NCBI GenBank assembly: GCA_028703495.1
Contig: JAQVMT010000002.1
Span: 184,907 to 248,906 of the forward strand
DNA length: 64,000 bases
Direction: 5' to 3'
From: Clostridia bacterium
Lineage (GTDB): Bacteria; Bacillota; Clostridia; Christensenellales; CAG-314
A program made the translations under genes and the position numbers. The notes beneath the pieces were generated by a model. The model had not been told where the DNA came from, searched no databases, and saw only the letters and a program-made list of their open reading frames with translations. Positions 37,385 to 45,305 of this stretch are shown here, piece after piece (within the stretch, counting starts at the first letter, position 1; every line of letters starts with the position of its first letter).

Positions 37385-37780
37385 CTATTGTTCGTTTTTG
37401 TCCTTCGAACGACAATCAATACGTCTTTTTCGAAAAAACAGGATATATACGTCTACCAACAGGAGTATACTTTCAACAATCAACGCCACCCACCAAGACA
37501 CCGTATACAATAATAAGGTCGCCACCACCGCATATACAAGCAAAAGCTTTATTACGATTTTTGGTCGAAAGTTATGAATGATCGAGCTTTCCTTGAACTT
37601 ATCCATATGCATAAAACGCACGAGAGCTATGCAAGCAAATACTCCGTATAGCGCACAAAAGCAGGCGAACACAATCTCCTTCTGCAAATGTGATATATAC
37701 GCACTCACTCCTTCAATTACGGCAAGCAGAAGCAACAATATCCCCGTCAGCATCAATACGGTAAGTGGCATTTTCTTCAT
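37385..37780 (-). CDS. Small four-helix membrane protein of unknown function
   Basis: I do not recognise a family. From the ATG at 37780 (AGGA five to six bases upstream) it has 131 residues with four hydrophobic helices arranged as two hairpins: about 4-26, 33-52, 75-92 and 94-112, and a charged C-terminal tail (RKRRIDCRSKDKNEQ). An in-frame ATG at 37840 would add 20 residues without a ribosome site. It precedes the K+ channel gene by 96 bases on the same strand, so a link to ion transport is possible but unproven. Confidence 0.65.
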   Translation of the reverse strand: MKKMPLTVLMLTGILLLLLAVIEGVSAYISHLQKEIVFACFCALYGVFACIALVRFMHMDKFKESSIIHNFRPKIVIKLLLVYAVVATLLLYTVSWWVALIVESILLLVDVYILFFRKRRIDCRSKDKNEQ

Positions 37781-38009
37781 AGGCGTCCTATTAACTCGCA
37801 TTTGCGCTTGTACGCAAAACCGAACGATAATATCCCGCATTTAAACAAATTAACGCATCAATTAATACAAACCAATGCGGTAGACAGTGTCGAAGCCAAG
37901 CAATTATACTCTCACTAGCAAGTGAAATGGTACAATTACAACATAACGACTCCGATAAAAGCGGTACAATTTGCGCACAAGAAAGGCGTCTTTCTTTCTC
38001 GTCTGAATA

Positions 38010-38038
38010 ATTTTACCATCTATCACTATAAAAGTCAA
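38010..38038 (-). promoter_or_regulatory. Promoter of the small membrane protein and potassium transport genes
   Basis: TTGACT (38033-38038), 17 bases, TAAAAT (38010-38015) on the minus strand, TGG before the -10. Leader about 220 bases. Confidence 0.65.
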
Positions 38039-38149
38039 CAAAAATACAATACGGCAAACAAACTACGCAACGTCTATTTAGCTTCTAATTAAGAATTGAA
38101 CCGCAAATCCGATGCTTGACAAAAAGAAATGACACGTCTCCTAACAAAT

Positions 38150-38183
38150 AAGCAACCTAACACTTACTCGCGTTAGATTGCTT
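38150..38183 (-). terminator. Possible terminator of the leucine-rich-repeat gene
   Basis: AAGCAA-C-CTAAC pairs with GTTAG-A-TTGCTT around a 10-base loop. The following minus-strand tail (ATTTGTT) is a weak U-tract. Confidence 0.4.
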
Positions 38184-38287
38184 GTAATTAAACCATTATG
38201 AAAACTGCTTATTAGTTGTGTCGGAATTATCAAGCACAGGCGTTCGGTACAAAGCACAATACAATCATTGATAAAAGAAGAATAACC

Positions 38288-40207
38288 TTACTCGCCGAAA
38301 ACTCGATCATTTAGCACCTTAGCATACAAAATGTCTTTCGAATCCATTTGCCAATACCTTTCGTGTTTTCTGGATTCCTTATAGAACTGCTCATAGAGAG
38401 AATCCTTGACATAAATCGCAAAATCCGAAGAACCGGTTCCTTCTCCCGAATAAGCAAGGTATTCAAATAAGCAGGCGGTCGAAACATATTGCAAACCGGG
38501 GCAGTTAGTAAAGCAATCCTCGTCTAGAAGCAATGCGCCGTTGCCCGCTTTCATATGAAACTCAATCATAGTCAAAGACGAGCAGCCATAAAATGCGTTT
38601 TTACCAATAATATTTAACTTAAAATACTTATCTACTCCGATAGAGTAGGAGGAAAATTTAACCTCTTTTAATTGCACGCAATCCATAAATGCACTGCTTC
38701 CGATGCTTTGCAAGGAATTATTCAATTCGATTTCACATAAATAGGTAAAGCCTTTAAAACAGTCTGAGGGAATATATACGATGTTATCGCCGTTGGTAAA
38801 GTCTGTAACCGTCTTCGCACAAAAAGCACGCGCGGTGTAAGTAAGCGCGTACATTTCGACACCGTCGCACTTAACACTGTCGGGACAAATAATCTCTTTA
38901 TCCGCAGAAATGCAGCCAGTGATAATACAACCGTTGTCATTATTTGCTATATTGTTGTTCGCCAAATCATCGGTATAGTAGCCATATAGATACGCTTCTT
39001 GCACTGTCATATACAAAAAATCGGACTGCTCGTCCTTATGATAAGGAAATACATGCGCCAGCTTCCAACTGTCGTCCTGTAAATATGAGAGAACGACCTC
39101 ACTGTCCACAAAAAAGTTTACGGTCGCAGAATAGACATCTAAAGCATTAACGCTCACGACTCCATCGCCTTCAATGATTACGTTTTTAAGTTTTTCGCTA
39201 TTTGCGAACGCATTTTCACCTATGCTAACGACATTATCGGGGATCGCGATACTATTAAGGTTTGCGGAATAAGCGAATGCATAGGGCGATATCGACAAGG
39301 TTTGAGAATTAATTGTGTACACTTCGCCCACCGCCGCCGAAGGGTAAGCGATCAGCTTGGATAAGTCGGCCGAATAAAGCACTCCATTGAGAGCGGTAAA
39401 GTTCGAATTTAATGTGCTAACGCTTATATTAGCCAAATTCGAGCAACCGGCGAATGCACCGTTTCCGATTAACTCCACCGAATAGGGAATCAAAACCGAC
39501 TTAAGATTCTTGCAGTCGTAAAAAGCCATGTCGCCGACGCTAACCAAACTTGAGTACAGCGTAATGCTTTCAATGGAGCTTCTGGCAAATGCATTTGAGC
39601 CAATACTAAGAGTGCTGTTTGAGAGTTCCAACGAAACCAAATTTGTGCAATTCATAAAAGCTTTGCTGTCAATATAATCATAGTAAATAGCAAGCTTATA
39701 TCTGCTTTTGCTCGGAACGGCGGCAACAGGGTATCTGATCAGTCGAGTAAAATCCTTACTGTACAACACACCGTCTACACTTGCATACATGGTACTTTCA
39801 TTACTTACGTCAATCTTTTTCAAATTGGTGAGCAACTCAAACTGGCAACTTATCTTATTCACGGTGCTCGGGATATAGATACTCTCTAAAGACTTGTAAT
39901 TATTGAATTTCCCTAACTCAATTACAGGTACGTCGTTGATGTAATTGGTTATTTCGGCGTGAGTGGTATCGGGATTGGCAATTCCCGTGACCACCCAACC
40001 ATCCTCGCGACAGGTATATACGATTCCGTCAATTGTAGTCGTATCGTATCCGTCATCATTGGTAACCAAAACAATAACAAAAGCAGCGCATATCAAAAAG
40101 CAGGCAACAAAGCTAAAAAGCAGAATTTGCCATACAATAAGTTTGCCCTGTTTTCGATTTCTAGAATTCAATTCCAACTTATTGGGATTATCGCTCACAT
40201 TATTCAC
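38288..40207 (-). CDS. Membrane-anchored BspA-type leucine-rich-repeat protein
   Basis: 639 residues. A basic N-terminal segment (RNRKQGK) is followed by one TM helix at about 24-49, leaving a large extracellular part. This part holds many ~23-residue BspA-type (LRR_5) repeats with patterns such as SIGSNAFARSSIESITLYSS, IGNGAFAGCSNL, ISPYAFAYSANL, SIGENAFANSEKL and IGKNAFYGCSSL. Such repeats bind host or bacterial surface proteins in gut and oral bacteria. No LPxTG or cell-wall domain is present. It follows two ABC exporter genes on the same strand (149 bases after the second), which may indicate a functional link. GGTGA precedes the ATG. Confidence 0.88.
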   Translation of the reverse strand: MNNVSDNPNKLELNSRNRKQGKLIVWQILLFSFVACFLICAAFVIVLVTNDDGYDTTTIDGIVYTCREDGWVVTGIANPDTTHAEITNYINDVPVIELGKFNNYKSLESIYIPSTVNKISCQFELLTNLKKIDVSNESTMYASVDGVLYSKDFTRLIRYPVAAVPSKSRYKLAIYYDYIDSKAFMNCTNLVSLELSNSTLSIGSNAFARSSIESITLYSSLVSVGDMAFYDCKNLKSVLIPYSVELIGNGAFAGCSNLANISVSTLNSNFTALNGVLYSADLSKLIAYPSAAVGEVYTINSQTLSISPYAFAYSANLNSIAIPDNVVSIGENAFANSEKLKNVIIEGDGVVSVNALDVYSATVNFFVDSEVVLSYLQDDSWKLAHVFPYHKDEQSDFLYMTVQEAYLYGYYTDDLANNNIANNDNGCIITGCISADKEIICPDSVKCDGVEMYALTYTARAFCAKTVTDFTNGDNIVYIPSDCFKGFTYLCEIELNNSLQSIGSSAFMDCVQLKEVKFSSYSIGVDKYFKLNIIGKNAFYGCSSLTMIEFHMKAGNGALLLDEDCFTNCPGLQYVSTACLFEYLAYSGEGTGSSDFAIYVKDSLYEQFYKESRKHERYWQMDSKDILYAKVLNDRVFGE

Positions 40208-40356
40208 CCGACGACATTCCGCCGCCCAAAAAAGGAAGTAATAAAACTAATCCTTCGTTTTTCCCCAAATCCGACAATAACACACTGTATGCGCAGTTAA
40301 GTGAGCCTATATGCTTGTATTCTTAAGCTATATCGGCAGAGCAAAGCACTCCAAAA

Positions 40357-41880
40357 TCAGCGCAACCACAAAACCTTATCGCATACCTCTACTATACTCT
40401 TGTCGTTTGTAATAATTATATACGACTTGTGCAAACTAAGCAACTCTTTCATAAAGGTTATTTTTGCCTTTCTGTCAACAAATCGGAAAATGTCATCTAA
40501 TATATACAAATCGGAAACACGCAAAAGTGCTCTGCAAAGCACTAATTTTTGCATCACTCCTTCACCGAAAGTCAAACTGCCGTGATAATACTCGGTATCG
40601 ATGCCATCGGGAAGACTGGCGATAAAAGAGGTTAAGCCCATCTTATTCAGCACCGCGGATATCTGATCATCATCAACCGCTCTCGATACAAGGTTATCTC
40701 TTAATGTCCCGTTAAAGAAGCCGTCATCCTGATTTATTATGCACGTCTTGGTGTAGAGGTCTTTCAAATCCACTTCCTTAATCTCGGCATCGTCATAATA
40801 TACGGTGCCGCGATCGGCTTTAATCTGCCCGCAAAGCAGCTTTGCCAACGTGGTCTTACCCGAGGACCCTGCACCGCTTACAGCTAAACTCTCGCCGGCA
40901 TTTAAGGTAAAATTCAAGTCGCGTATAACGTTGTTCTTCCCGTAGGAATAACACAAATTTCTAACCTCCAAAACGCTGTCGAACCTGAACGGGGCTTTTT
41001 CCGAGCTTGAGTTGCCAACGATACGGTCGTTTACATTGCCGCGAAATACCTCGATCGCAAAAGACATATCGGTAACGGAGGCAAATAAAATAACGCCGAA
41101 CACCATTTGAAGTCCCGAAACGCACAGGTAAACTGCACACTCGCTTACGGTAATCGCACAAGCCTTCGATGCAATGAGAGCCGCACACAAGTACACGGCA
41201 TATTCAACCACAACAAAGCTTTTTGCCCAAACGCTTCCGTTTGCTTTTCCGACGTCTGCGGAATAAGCGCGTATCAGGTGTTCGGAGACTGCTTTACTTC
41301 TTAATTTAGTCGTGTTGACGGCGCAAATAAGACTCAACTCAAACTTATTATACTCTTTGGTAAGCCATTGAGAGAAACGTTTCCTGCTTGCTCCGTAATT
41401 CCAAACACAGGTGGCGGAAAAAACAACGAAAAACGCAACGGAAAGTGCAGTTAATGGTAATGATACAATCTGCGTAATAAAGCTTTCAATAATAACCGCA
41501 GCGGCGATAACGCCCCAAGCCACTCCCTTTACGGCTTTTTTTACAGCCCTTTCGATCATTATAGCGTTGAAATAGGGGTGAATCGCACTTTCTGAGTAGG
41601 ATTCTCGTTCAAGACGGTGAGCCGTCAATCCGTCGGTAACGCGATTAATCAAAAGCATAAGCGATATAACAACCAACACCGTCCCTATGACCGCTCCACA
41701 TAAATAAACCGCGAAGACTCCGATGTAACCGACGTCTTTAACAGGAATTATCACACCGAAAGCATAAACCAAAGCAAAATAATAAAGTCGGAACAGCAAG
41801 ATTAGCATTACAAGAGCGGCGCAGTACGCCGTTATGTCAGCAATTCCTATCTTCTTCGCAATCTCCGTAGTCTTTTTCAT
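40357..41880 (-). CDS. ABC exporter subunit without peptidase domain, degenerate ATPase
   Basis: N-terminal membrane domain of about six helices (1-~290) and a C-terminal ATP-binding domain. Walker A is SGAGSSGKTTLAK; the signature is TFGEG instead of LSGGQ; Walker B is LYILDDIF with Asp in place of the catalytic Glu; the switch His is replaced (IIITNDKS). These changes suggest a non-catalytic partner. Start: ATG at 41880 has AAAGG upstream; ATG at 41928 has none. Upstream of 41928 the same frame is open for about 40 more codons behind one TAA (41935-41937). With the preceding gene it probably forms a heterodimeric exporter resembling the NHLM bacteriocin pair. Confidence 0.8.
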   Translation of the reverse strand: MKKTTEIAKKIGIADITAYCAALVMLILLFRLYYFALVYAFGVIIPVKDVGYIGVFAVYLCGAVIGTVLVVISLMLLINRVTDGLTAHRLERESYSESAIHPYFNAIMIERAVKKAVKGVAWGVIAAAVIIESFITQIVSLPLTALSVAFFVVFSATCVWNYGASRKRFSQWLTKEYNKFELSLICAVNTTKLRSKAVSEHLIRAYSADVGKANGSVWAKSFVVVEYAVYLCAALIASKACAITVSECAVYLCVSGLQMVFGVILFASVTDMSFAIEVFRGNVNDRIVGNSSSEKAPFRFDSVLEVRNLCYSYGKNNVIRDLNFTLNAGESLAVSGAGSSGKTTLAKLLCGQIKADRGTVYYDDAEIKEVDLKDLYTKTCIINQDDGFFNGTLRDNLVSRAVDDDQISAVLNKMGLTSFIASLPDGIDTEYYHGSLTFGEGVMQKLVLCRALLRVSDLYILDDIFRFVDRKAKITFMKELLSLHKSYIIITNDKSIVEVCDKVLWLR

Positions 41881-42032
41881 GTTTGCCTTTATTCCCTTTT
41901 CGGTAGGATGGTATGTATCCTCTCTCATTTTTGATTATCTAAATCTGGACGGCAGATCAATATCTGATACAATTCCACTCGCTAAAATGCTGAAATTAAG
42001 CTTTTCTTTGTTTAATTTGTCGTTGCAATTAC

Positions 42033-44039
42033 TTAGATGAGCTTTCTGTTTTTGATATTATACACTGCATCGCAATCGGTTAATGAGCCTTCTCGTGTGG
42101 TAAACAACAACACGGTAACTCCCATTTCACCAATTCTGTCTAATATCTTTTTCTCGGTTAGGACGTCCAAACATTCGGTTGCTTCATCGATTATCAGTAT
42201 TTTACAGTCATTTGCAATAGCTCTTGCAAGTTCGATTTTTACCCTTTCGCTCTTGGACATATTTAAACCTTTATATTCTACCTTGCTTTCGTAGCCATCG
42301 TCTCTTTTAATTATGCTATCGTGCAATTCCGCTATACGTGCGGATTGAATTACCTCTTCATTTGACAGCTTTTCATTGAAAAACGTAATATTATTCCTAA
42401 TGGAATCCACAAACAGCATACTCTCGGAATTGACGATATAAATATTATGTGCAAGACAGTCTGCAGACAATCTCTTGATGTTAACACCATCGCAGAGTAT
42501 CTCGCCTTGGTAATCCAATTGCCCTGTAATTAATCTTGCCAGCGTGCTTTTGCCGCTTCCGCTTTCCCCGTATACAGCCGTACGGCTGCCGCTTTCCATG
42601 GTGAAATTGAAGTTATCGAAAACAGTGCGGTTTTTTATCTTAAGGGTTACGTTATGCAGCTCTATCAATCCGAAAAACTCCATTTCGTCCTCGCCGCCTT
42701 CCTCGTTCAATAACTCAATTTCCTTGAAAAAACCACGCTCGGTCCTTTCCGTATAAACATTACAAACAAACTCATATAATTTCACCGAAGGCAAAGCGCA
42801 CAGAGTAACGAACAAAATGAACACAGTAAGTTTTCCCACGGAAACATTACTTCCTAAAATATAGAAATACAGACCGCTTGAAAGCAATAGAATAACGGCG
42901 ATTCCTGTTAAAGTAATGCATACGCCCTTGACACCTGCTGTCACCTTTGCAAATACGGCTTTTGCCTCAGAATACGCCGCCCTTGCGGCAGTCAACTTTT
43001 GAGCTTCCCTATCGGAGAAACCATTAAGCTCGATAATACGGCGATTTTCCGTATAATCAAAAAGGCACTTTCGATAGTTGCTCTTTCGTGCAATCTCTGC
43101 TGCCGCCAGCTTTCGAGTGTAACCGAAAATCGCAATTGCAAACGCTATCTCCGCCAGTAAAAGCGTAACCGAAACCAATGAAAGCAGGGGCGAAAAAACA
43201 GTGAGATAAACTACCGACAAGAGAACGAAAATCGCAAAAAACACACCGTAAGAAAAGGCGTGAAACCCGCAGGGATCGGCGATTGTATTTCCGCGAATAA
43301 GCCAATAGGTATCGATCGAAATAGATTTAGGAACACCCAATATGTGTTTGGGTAAAGACCTTTCGGCATCGGTAAAGGCAGTCTTATATTGTGCCATGTC
43401 GAACAAATAATACGACAACACCGCCGCAAGAAGAAGAATAATGTTAATAATCGCTAAAAGGGGATAAGCGTTCCACTTTGTCCCGTTGTAATTCAAAATG
43501 TAATCGGGAAGCACGCGTATTAGTGCAAACGTAAAAATGACAAGTAACGAAAACAAAAGTGCAGGTACGACAAACCGACCTATCCGACGAATATCTTTGT
43601 CAAAATCATTAAATATGCCGCGCTTTTGCAAAGAAACTGTCAAAAGATCGGATGATACGCGGTATATCATACCGGAAAAAGACTTTTGAAAAGCACTTGA
43701 CGACATGCGAATATCGCCCAAACTCGGCTTAAACACGTACACATACTTATCCGATAAATAGGTCACAATGACGGGCTTTCCTTCGTTTTCAGCAATAAAC
43801 GGAACATCCTCGTCTAATAAATCGGCATAATTAACCAACACACCCTTTATAGATATCCCGAAGGACTCGGCAGCCGAGAATTTTGCCGCCATATCTCCAT
43901 CCACTCCGCATATGGTGTCAATCTCAATCGGCGAGACATCCTTCCCATAATATGCAAGAAGTGCGGATAAACAGACGGCATATCCCGGAGTATCCGAATT
44001 GCACTTGTATGAATTAAAGCAAATCCTGTCTTTCTTCAA
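42033..44039 (-). CDS. ABC exporter with inactive C39 peptidase-like domain (NHLM/bacteriocin-exporter type)
   Basis: 668 residues: N-terminal C39-like domain (1-~135), about six TM helices (150-440), ATPase (455-668). C39 exporters cut double-glycine leaders, but here the catalytic Cys region reads TPGYAVCLSALLAYYG in place of DCGxACL, the catalytic His is Tyr (DKYVYVF) and the Asp is Lys (KPSLGD), so the domain should be a non-cutting substrate-binding one, as in HlyB. Walker A GESGSGKSTLARL and Walker B LIIDEATE are intact; the signature is degenerate (MSKSE) and the switch His is Thr (FTTRE). It starts with TTG at 44039, with GGGAG seven bases upstream. Probably dimerises with the next gene product. 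Confidence 0.85.
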   Translation of the reverse strand: MKKDRICFNSYKCNSDTPGYAVCLSALLAYYGKDVSPIEIDTICGVDGDMAAKFSAAESFGISIKGVLVNYADLLDEDVPFIAENEGKPVIVTYLSDKYVYVFKPSLGDIRMSSSAFQKSFSGMIYRVSSDLLTVSLQKRGIFNDFDKDIRRIGRFVVPALLFSLLVIFTFALIRVLPDYILNYNGTKWNAYPLLAIINIILLLAAVLSYYLFDMAQYKTAFTDAERSLPKHILGVPKSISIDTYWLIRGNTIADPCGFHAFSYGVFFAIFVLLSVVYLTVFSPLLSLVSVTLLLAEIAFAIAIFGYTRKLAAAEIARKSNYRKCLFDYTENRRIIELNGFSDREAQKLTAARAAYSEAKAVFAKVTAGVKGVCITLTGIAVILLLSSGLYFYILGSNVSVGKLTVFILFVTLCALPSVKLYEFVCNVYTERTERGFFKEIELLNEEGGEDEMEFFGLIELHNVTLKIKNRTVFDNFNFTMESGSRTAVYGESGSGKSTLARLITGQLDYQGEILCDGVNIKRLSADCLAHNIYIVNSESMLFVDSIRNNITFFNEKLSNEEVIQSARIAELHDSIIKRDDGYESKVEYKGLNMSKSERVKIELARAIANDCKILIIDEATECLDVLTEKKILDRIGEMGVTVLLFTTREGSLTDCDAVYNIKNRKLI

Positions 44040-44146
44040 TGTACGTCTCCCAAATGCACATAGAACCTCGCGCTACCAACGTTCGCTAATTTGCCAAAGA
44101 CAAACGACGGGCTGTACCAAAGCCCGAATCCGCACAAGCGGCACAT
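44036..44146 (-). CDS. Possible 36-residue peptide overlapping the start of the ABC exporter
   Basis: ATG at 44146, stop TGA overlapping the TTG start of the exporter gene (TTGA). The predicted peptide begins MCRLCGFGLWYSPSF and has two cysteines and no leader I recognise. Its AGGA is too close to the ATG for a good ribosome site. It could be a cargo peptide, a coupling ORF or chance. Confidence 0.25.
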   Translation of the reverse strand: MCRLCGFGLWYSPSFVFGKLANVGSARFYVHLGDVH

Positions 44147-44216
44147 ATCCTCATTGCATTAAACTTAAACTCCACCTAAATTATCGACTAGTTGATTTTG
44201 CAATGCATATTACACA

Positions 44217-44633
44217 TTAAAACAAAAACTCGATCGGGTGGTTGCTTGAAACGGCGATAATCACGTTACAGAGCAGATCCTCCGAAAGCTTTTCATCGGT
44301 AAGTATGGTAATTTCGATATTCCAATCGGTCAACTTCATCATCGCCAAGGTATAATCGTTTGCCGACAGCCTTTCGATTATTTCCGATTTTGATATGGGC
44401 GATTGCGACATGGTTTGTATTCTGCCGCTGTACTTGTCGTTCACCTTTACGTCCATACCGCTGTTGAGCTTGGTCGCTTCCTCAACCGGAAGATAGCATC
44501 TCACTAATCCGTCCTTATAAACGCCACTGACCTCAACGACTGTGTCGACCTTTGCAACGAACGCCCATACCAACTGGCATACTATTACCAACATAATAGC
44601 TCCGATCAAAAACCAAATATGCAGTTTCTTCAT
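44217..44633 (-). CDS. Minimal HlyD-like adaptor (NHLM secretion-protein C-terminal part)
   Basis: 138 residues: one N-terminal TM helix (about 4-26), then a small extracytoplasmic domain with VRCYLPVEEATKLNSGMDVKV, YSGRIQTMSQSPIS and a final HPIEFLF. This order resembles the C-terminal beta-barrel region of NHLM-type HlyD proteins, which usually also carry a coiled coil and lipoyl domain; both are missing here. The ATG at 44633 has AAGGAG upstream; a GTG 13 codons earlier is less likely. It lies directly upstream of the two ABC exporter genes. Relationship to HlyD is my reading of short motifs. Confidence 0.6.
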   Translation of the reverse strand: MKKLHIWFLIGAIMLVIVCQLVWAFVAKVDTVVEVSGVYKDGLVRCYLPVEEATKLNSGMDVKVNDKYSGRIQTMSQSPISKSEIIERLSANDYTLAMMKLTDWNIEITILTDEKLSEDLLCNVIIAVSSNHPIEFLF

Positions 44634-44739
44634 AAAAACTCCTTGCCTAACCGGTTTTCTCTCAAGCCCCACCCAAGCGGTAAATCGGACGTATCTCCCT
44701 TAAATCCGAATACCGCGAATAGTAAAATCTACGGCAAAA

Positions 44740-45186
44740 CTACCGCATGTACTTATTCGACTTTTTAAGCCGATAGCCCTTAGCCGAGCAATACGAGAAG
44801 CATACAACGTAAAATAACGTCGTAAAGCTTGTCGCAATAAAGTAAAAGGAGAAAAATCCCGTAACTGTATCTGCCAAGCCGTAGCCATCGGCAAAAGCGT
44901 ATGCCGCTTGAAAAATGCCGTCGAAAAGGGGTACCCACCAAATCAATTCTCCTACTGCCCCGATGATGGTAAGACAAAGGAAAAAAGCAATGCTACGCTC
45001 GATGTGCTCACTTCTTTTCATTGCTCTTAGCATAGCAAAGAACATAAGCAAACCGCAGAGTGAGAGTACAACAACCACTACCCATTGTATTATCGAATTT
45101 TCTACGACGACTGTCAAGCAAAAAAACGCAAACAATAAAAAGAAAAGTATTAATTTATACAATACTGCCTTAATCAATGCAAACAT
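44740..45186 (-). CDS. Small membrane protein of unknown function, first gene of the exporter cluster
   Basis: 148 residues with four hydrophobic helices (about 8-28, 33-52, 66-85 and 107-131) and a basic C-terminus (KGYRLKKSNK). Not recognised. AAAGGAG lies seven bases before ATG. It is followed by the HlyD-like gene after ~105 bases and preceded by the topoisomerase A-subunit gene by ~120 bases. Position suggests a part of the export system, but nothing in the sequence proves it. Confidence 0.65.
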   Translation of the reverse strand: MFALIKAVLYKLILFFLLFAFFCLTVVVENSIIQWVVVVVLSLCGLLMFFAMLRAMKRSEHIERSIAFFLCLTIIGAVGELIWWVPLFDGIFQAAYAFADGYGLADTVTGFFSFYFIATSFTTLFYVVCFSYCSAKGYRLKKSNKYMR

Positions 45187-45305
45187 GGCTTTCTCCTTTG
45201 TAGTATTTTTTGTGTCGAATCCAATCTATACTCGACTTTGCAATTGCTCGAAAACACTTGCACTATGCTTGCGTCGGCTAAGCTTTGCCCGCCGTCAGGC
45301 TCCGA

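Larger units (their letters stand above)
37781..38287. other. Intergenic region with promoter and small hairpins
   Basis: No protein gene. It holds the promoter at 38010-38038, a 7-bp hairpin AAGAAAG/CTTTCTT (37979-37996) in the leader of the downstream genes, a second possible -10 at 37903-37908, and the hairpin 38150-38183 after the leucine-rich-repeat gene. Confidence 0.5.
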
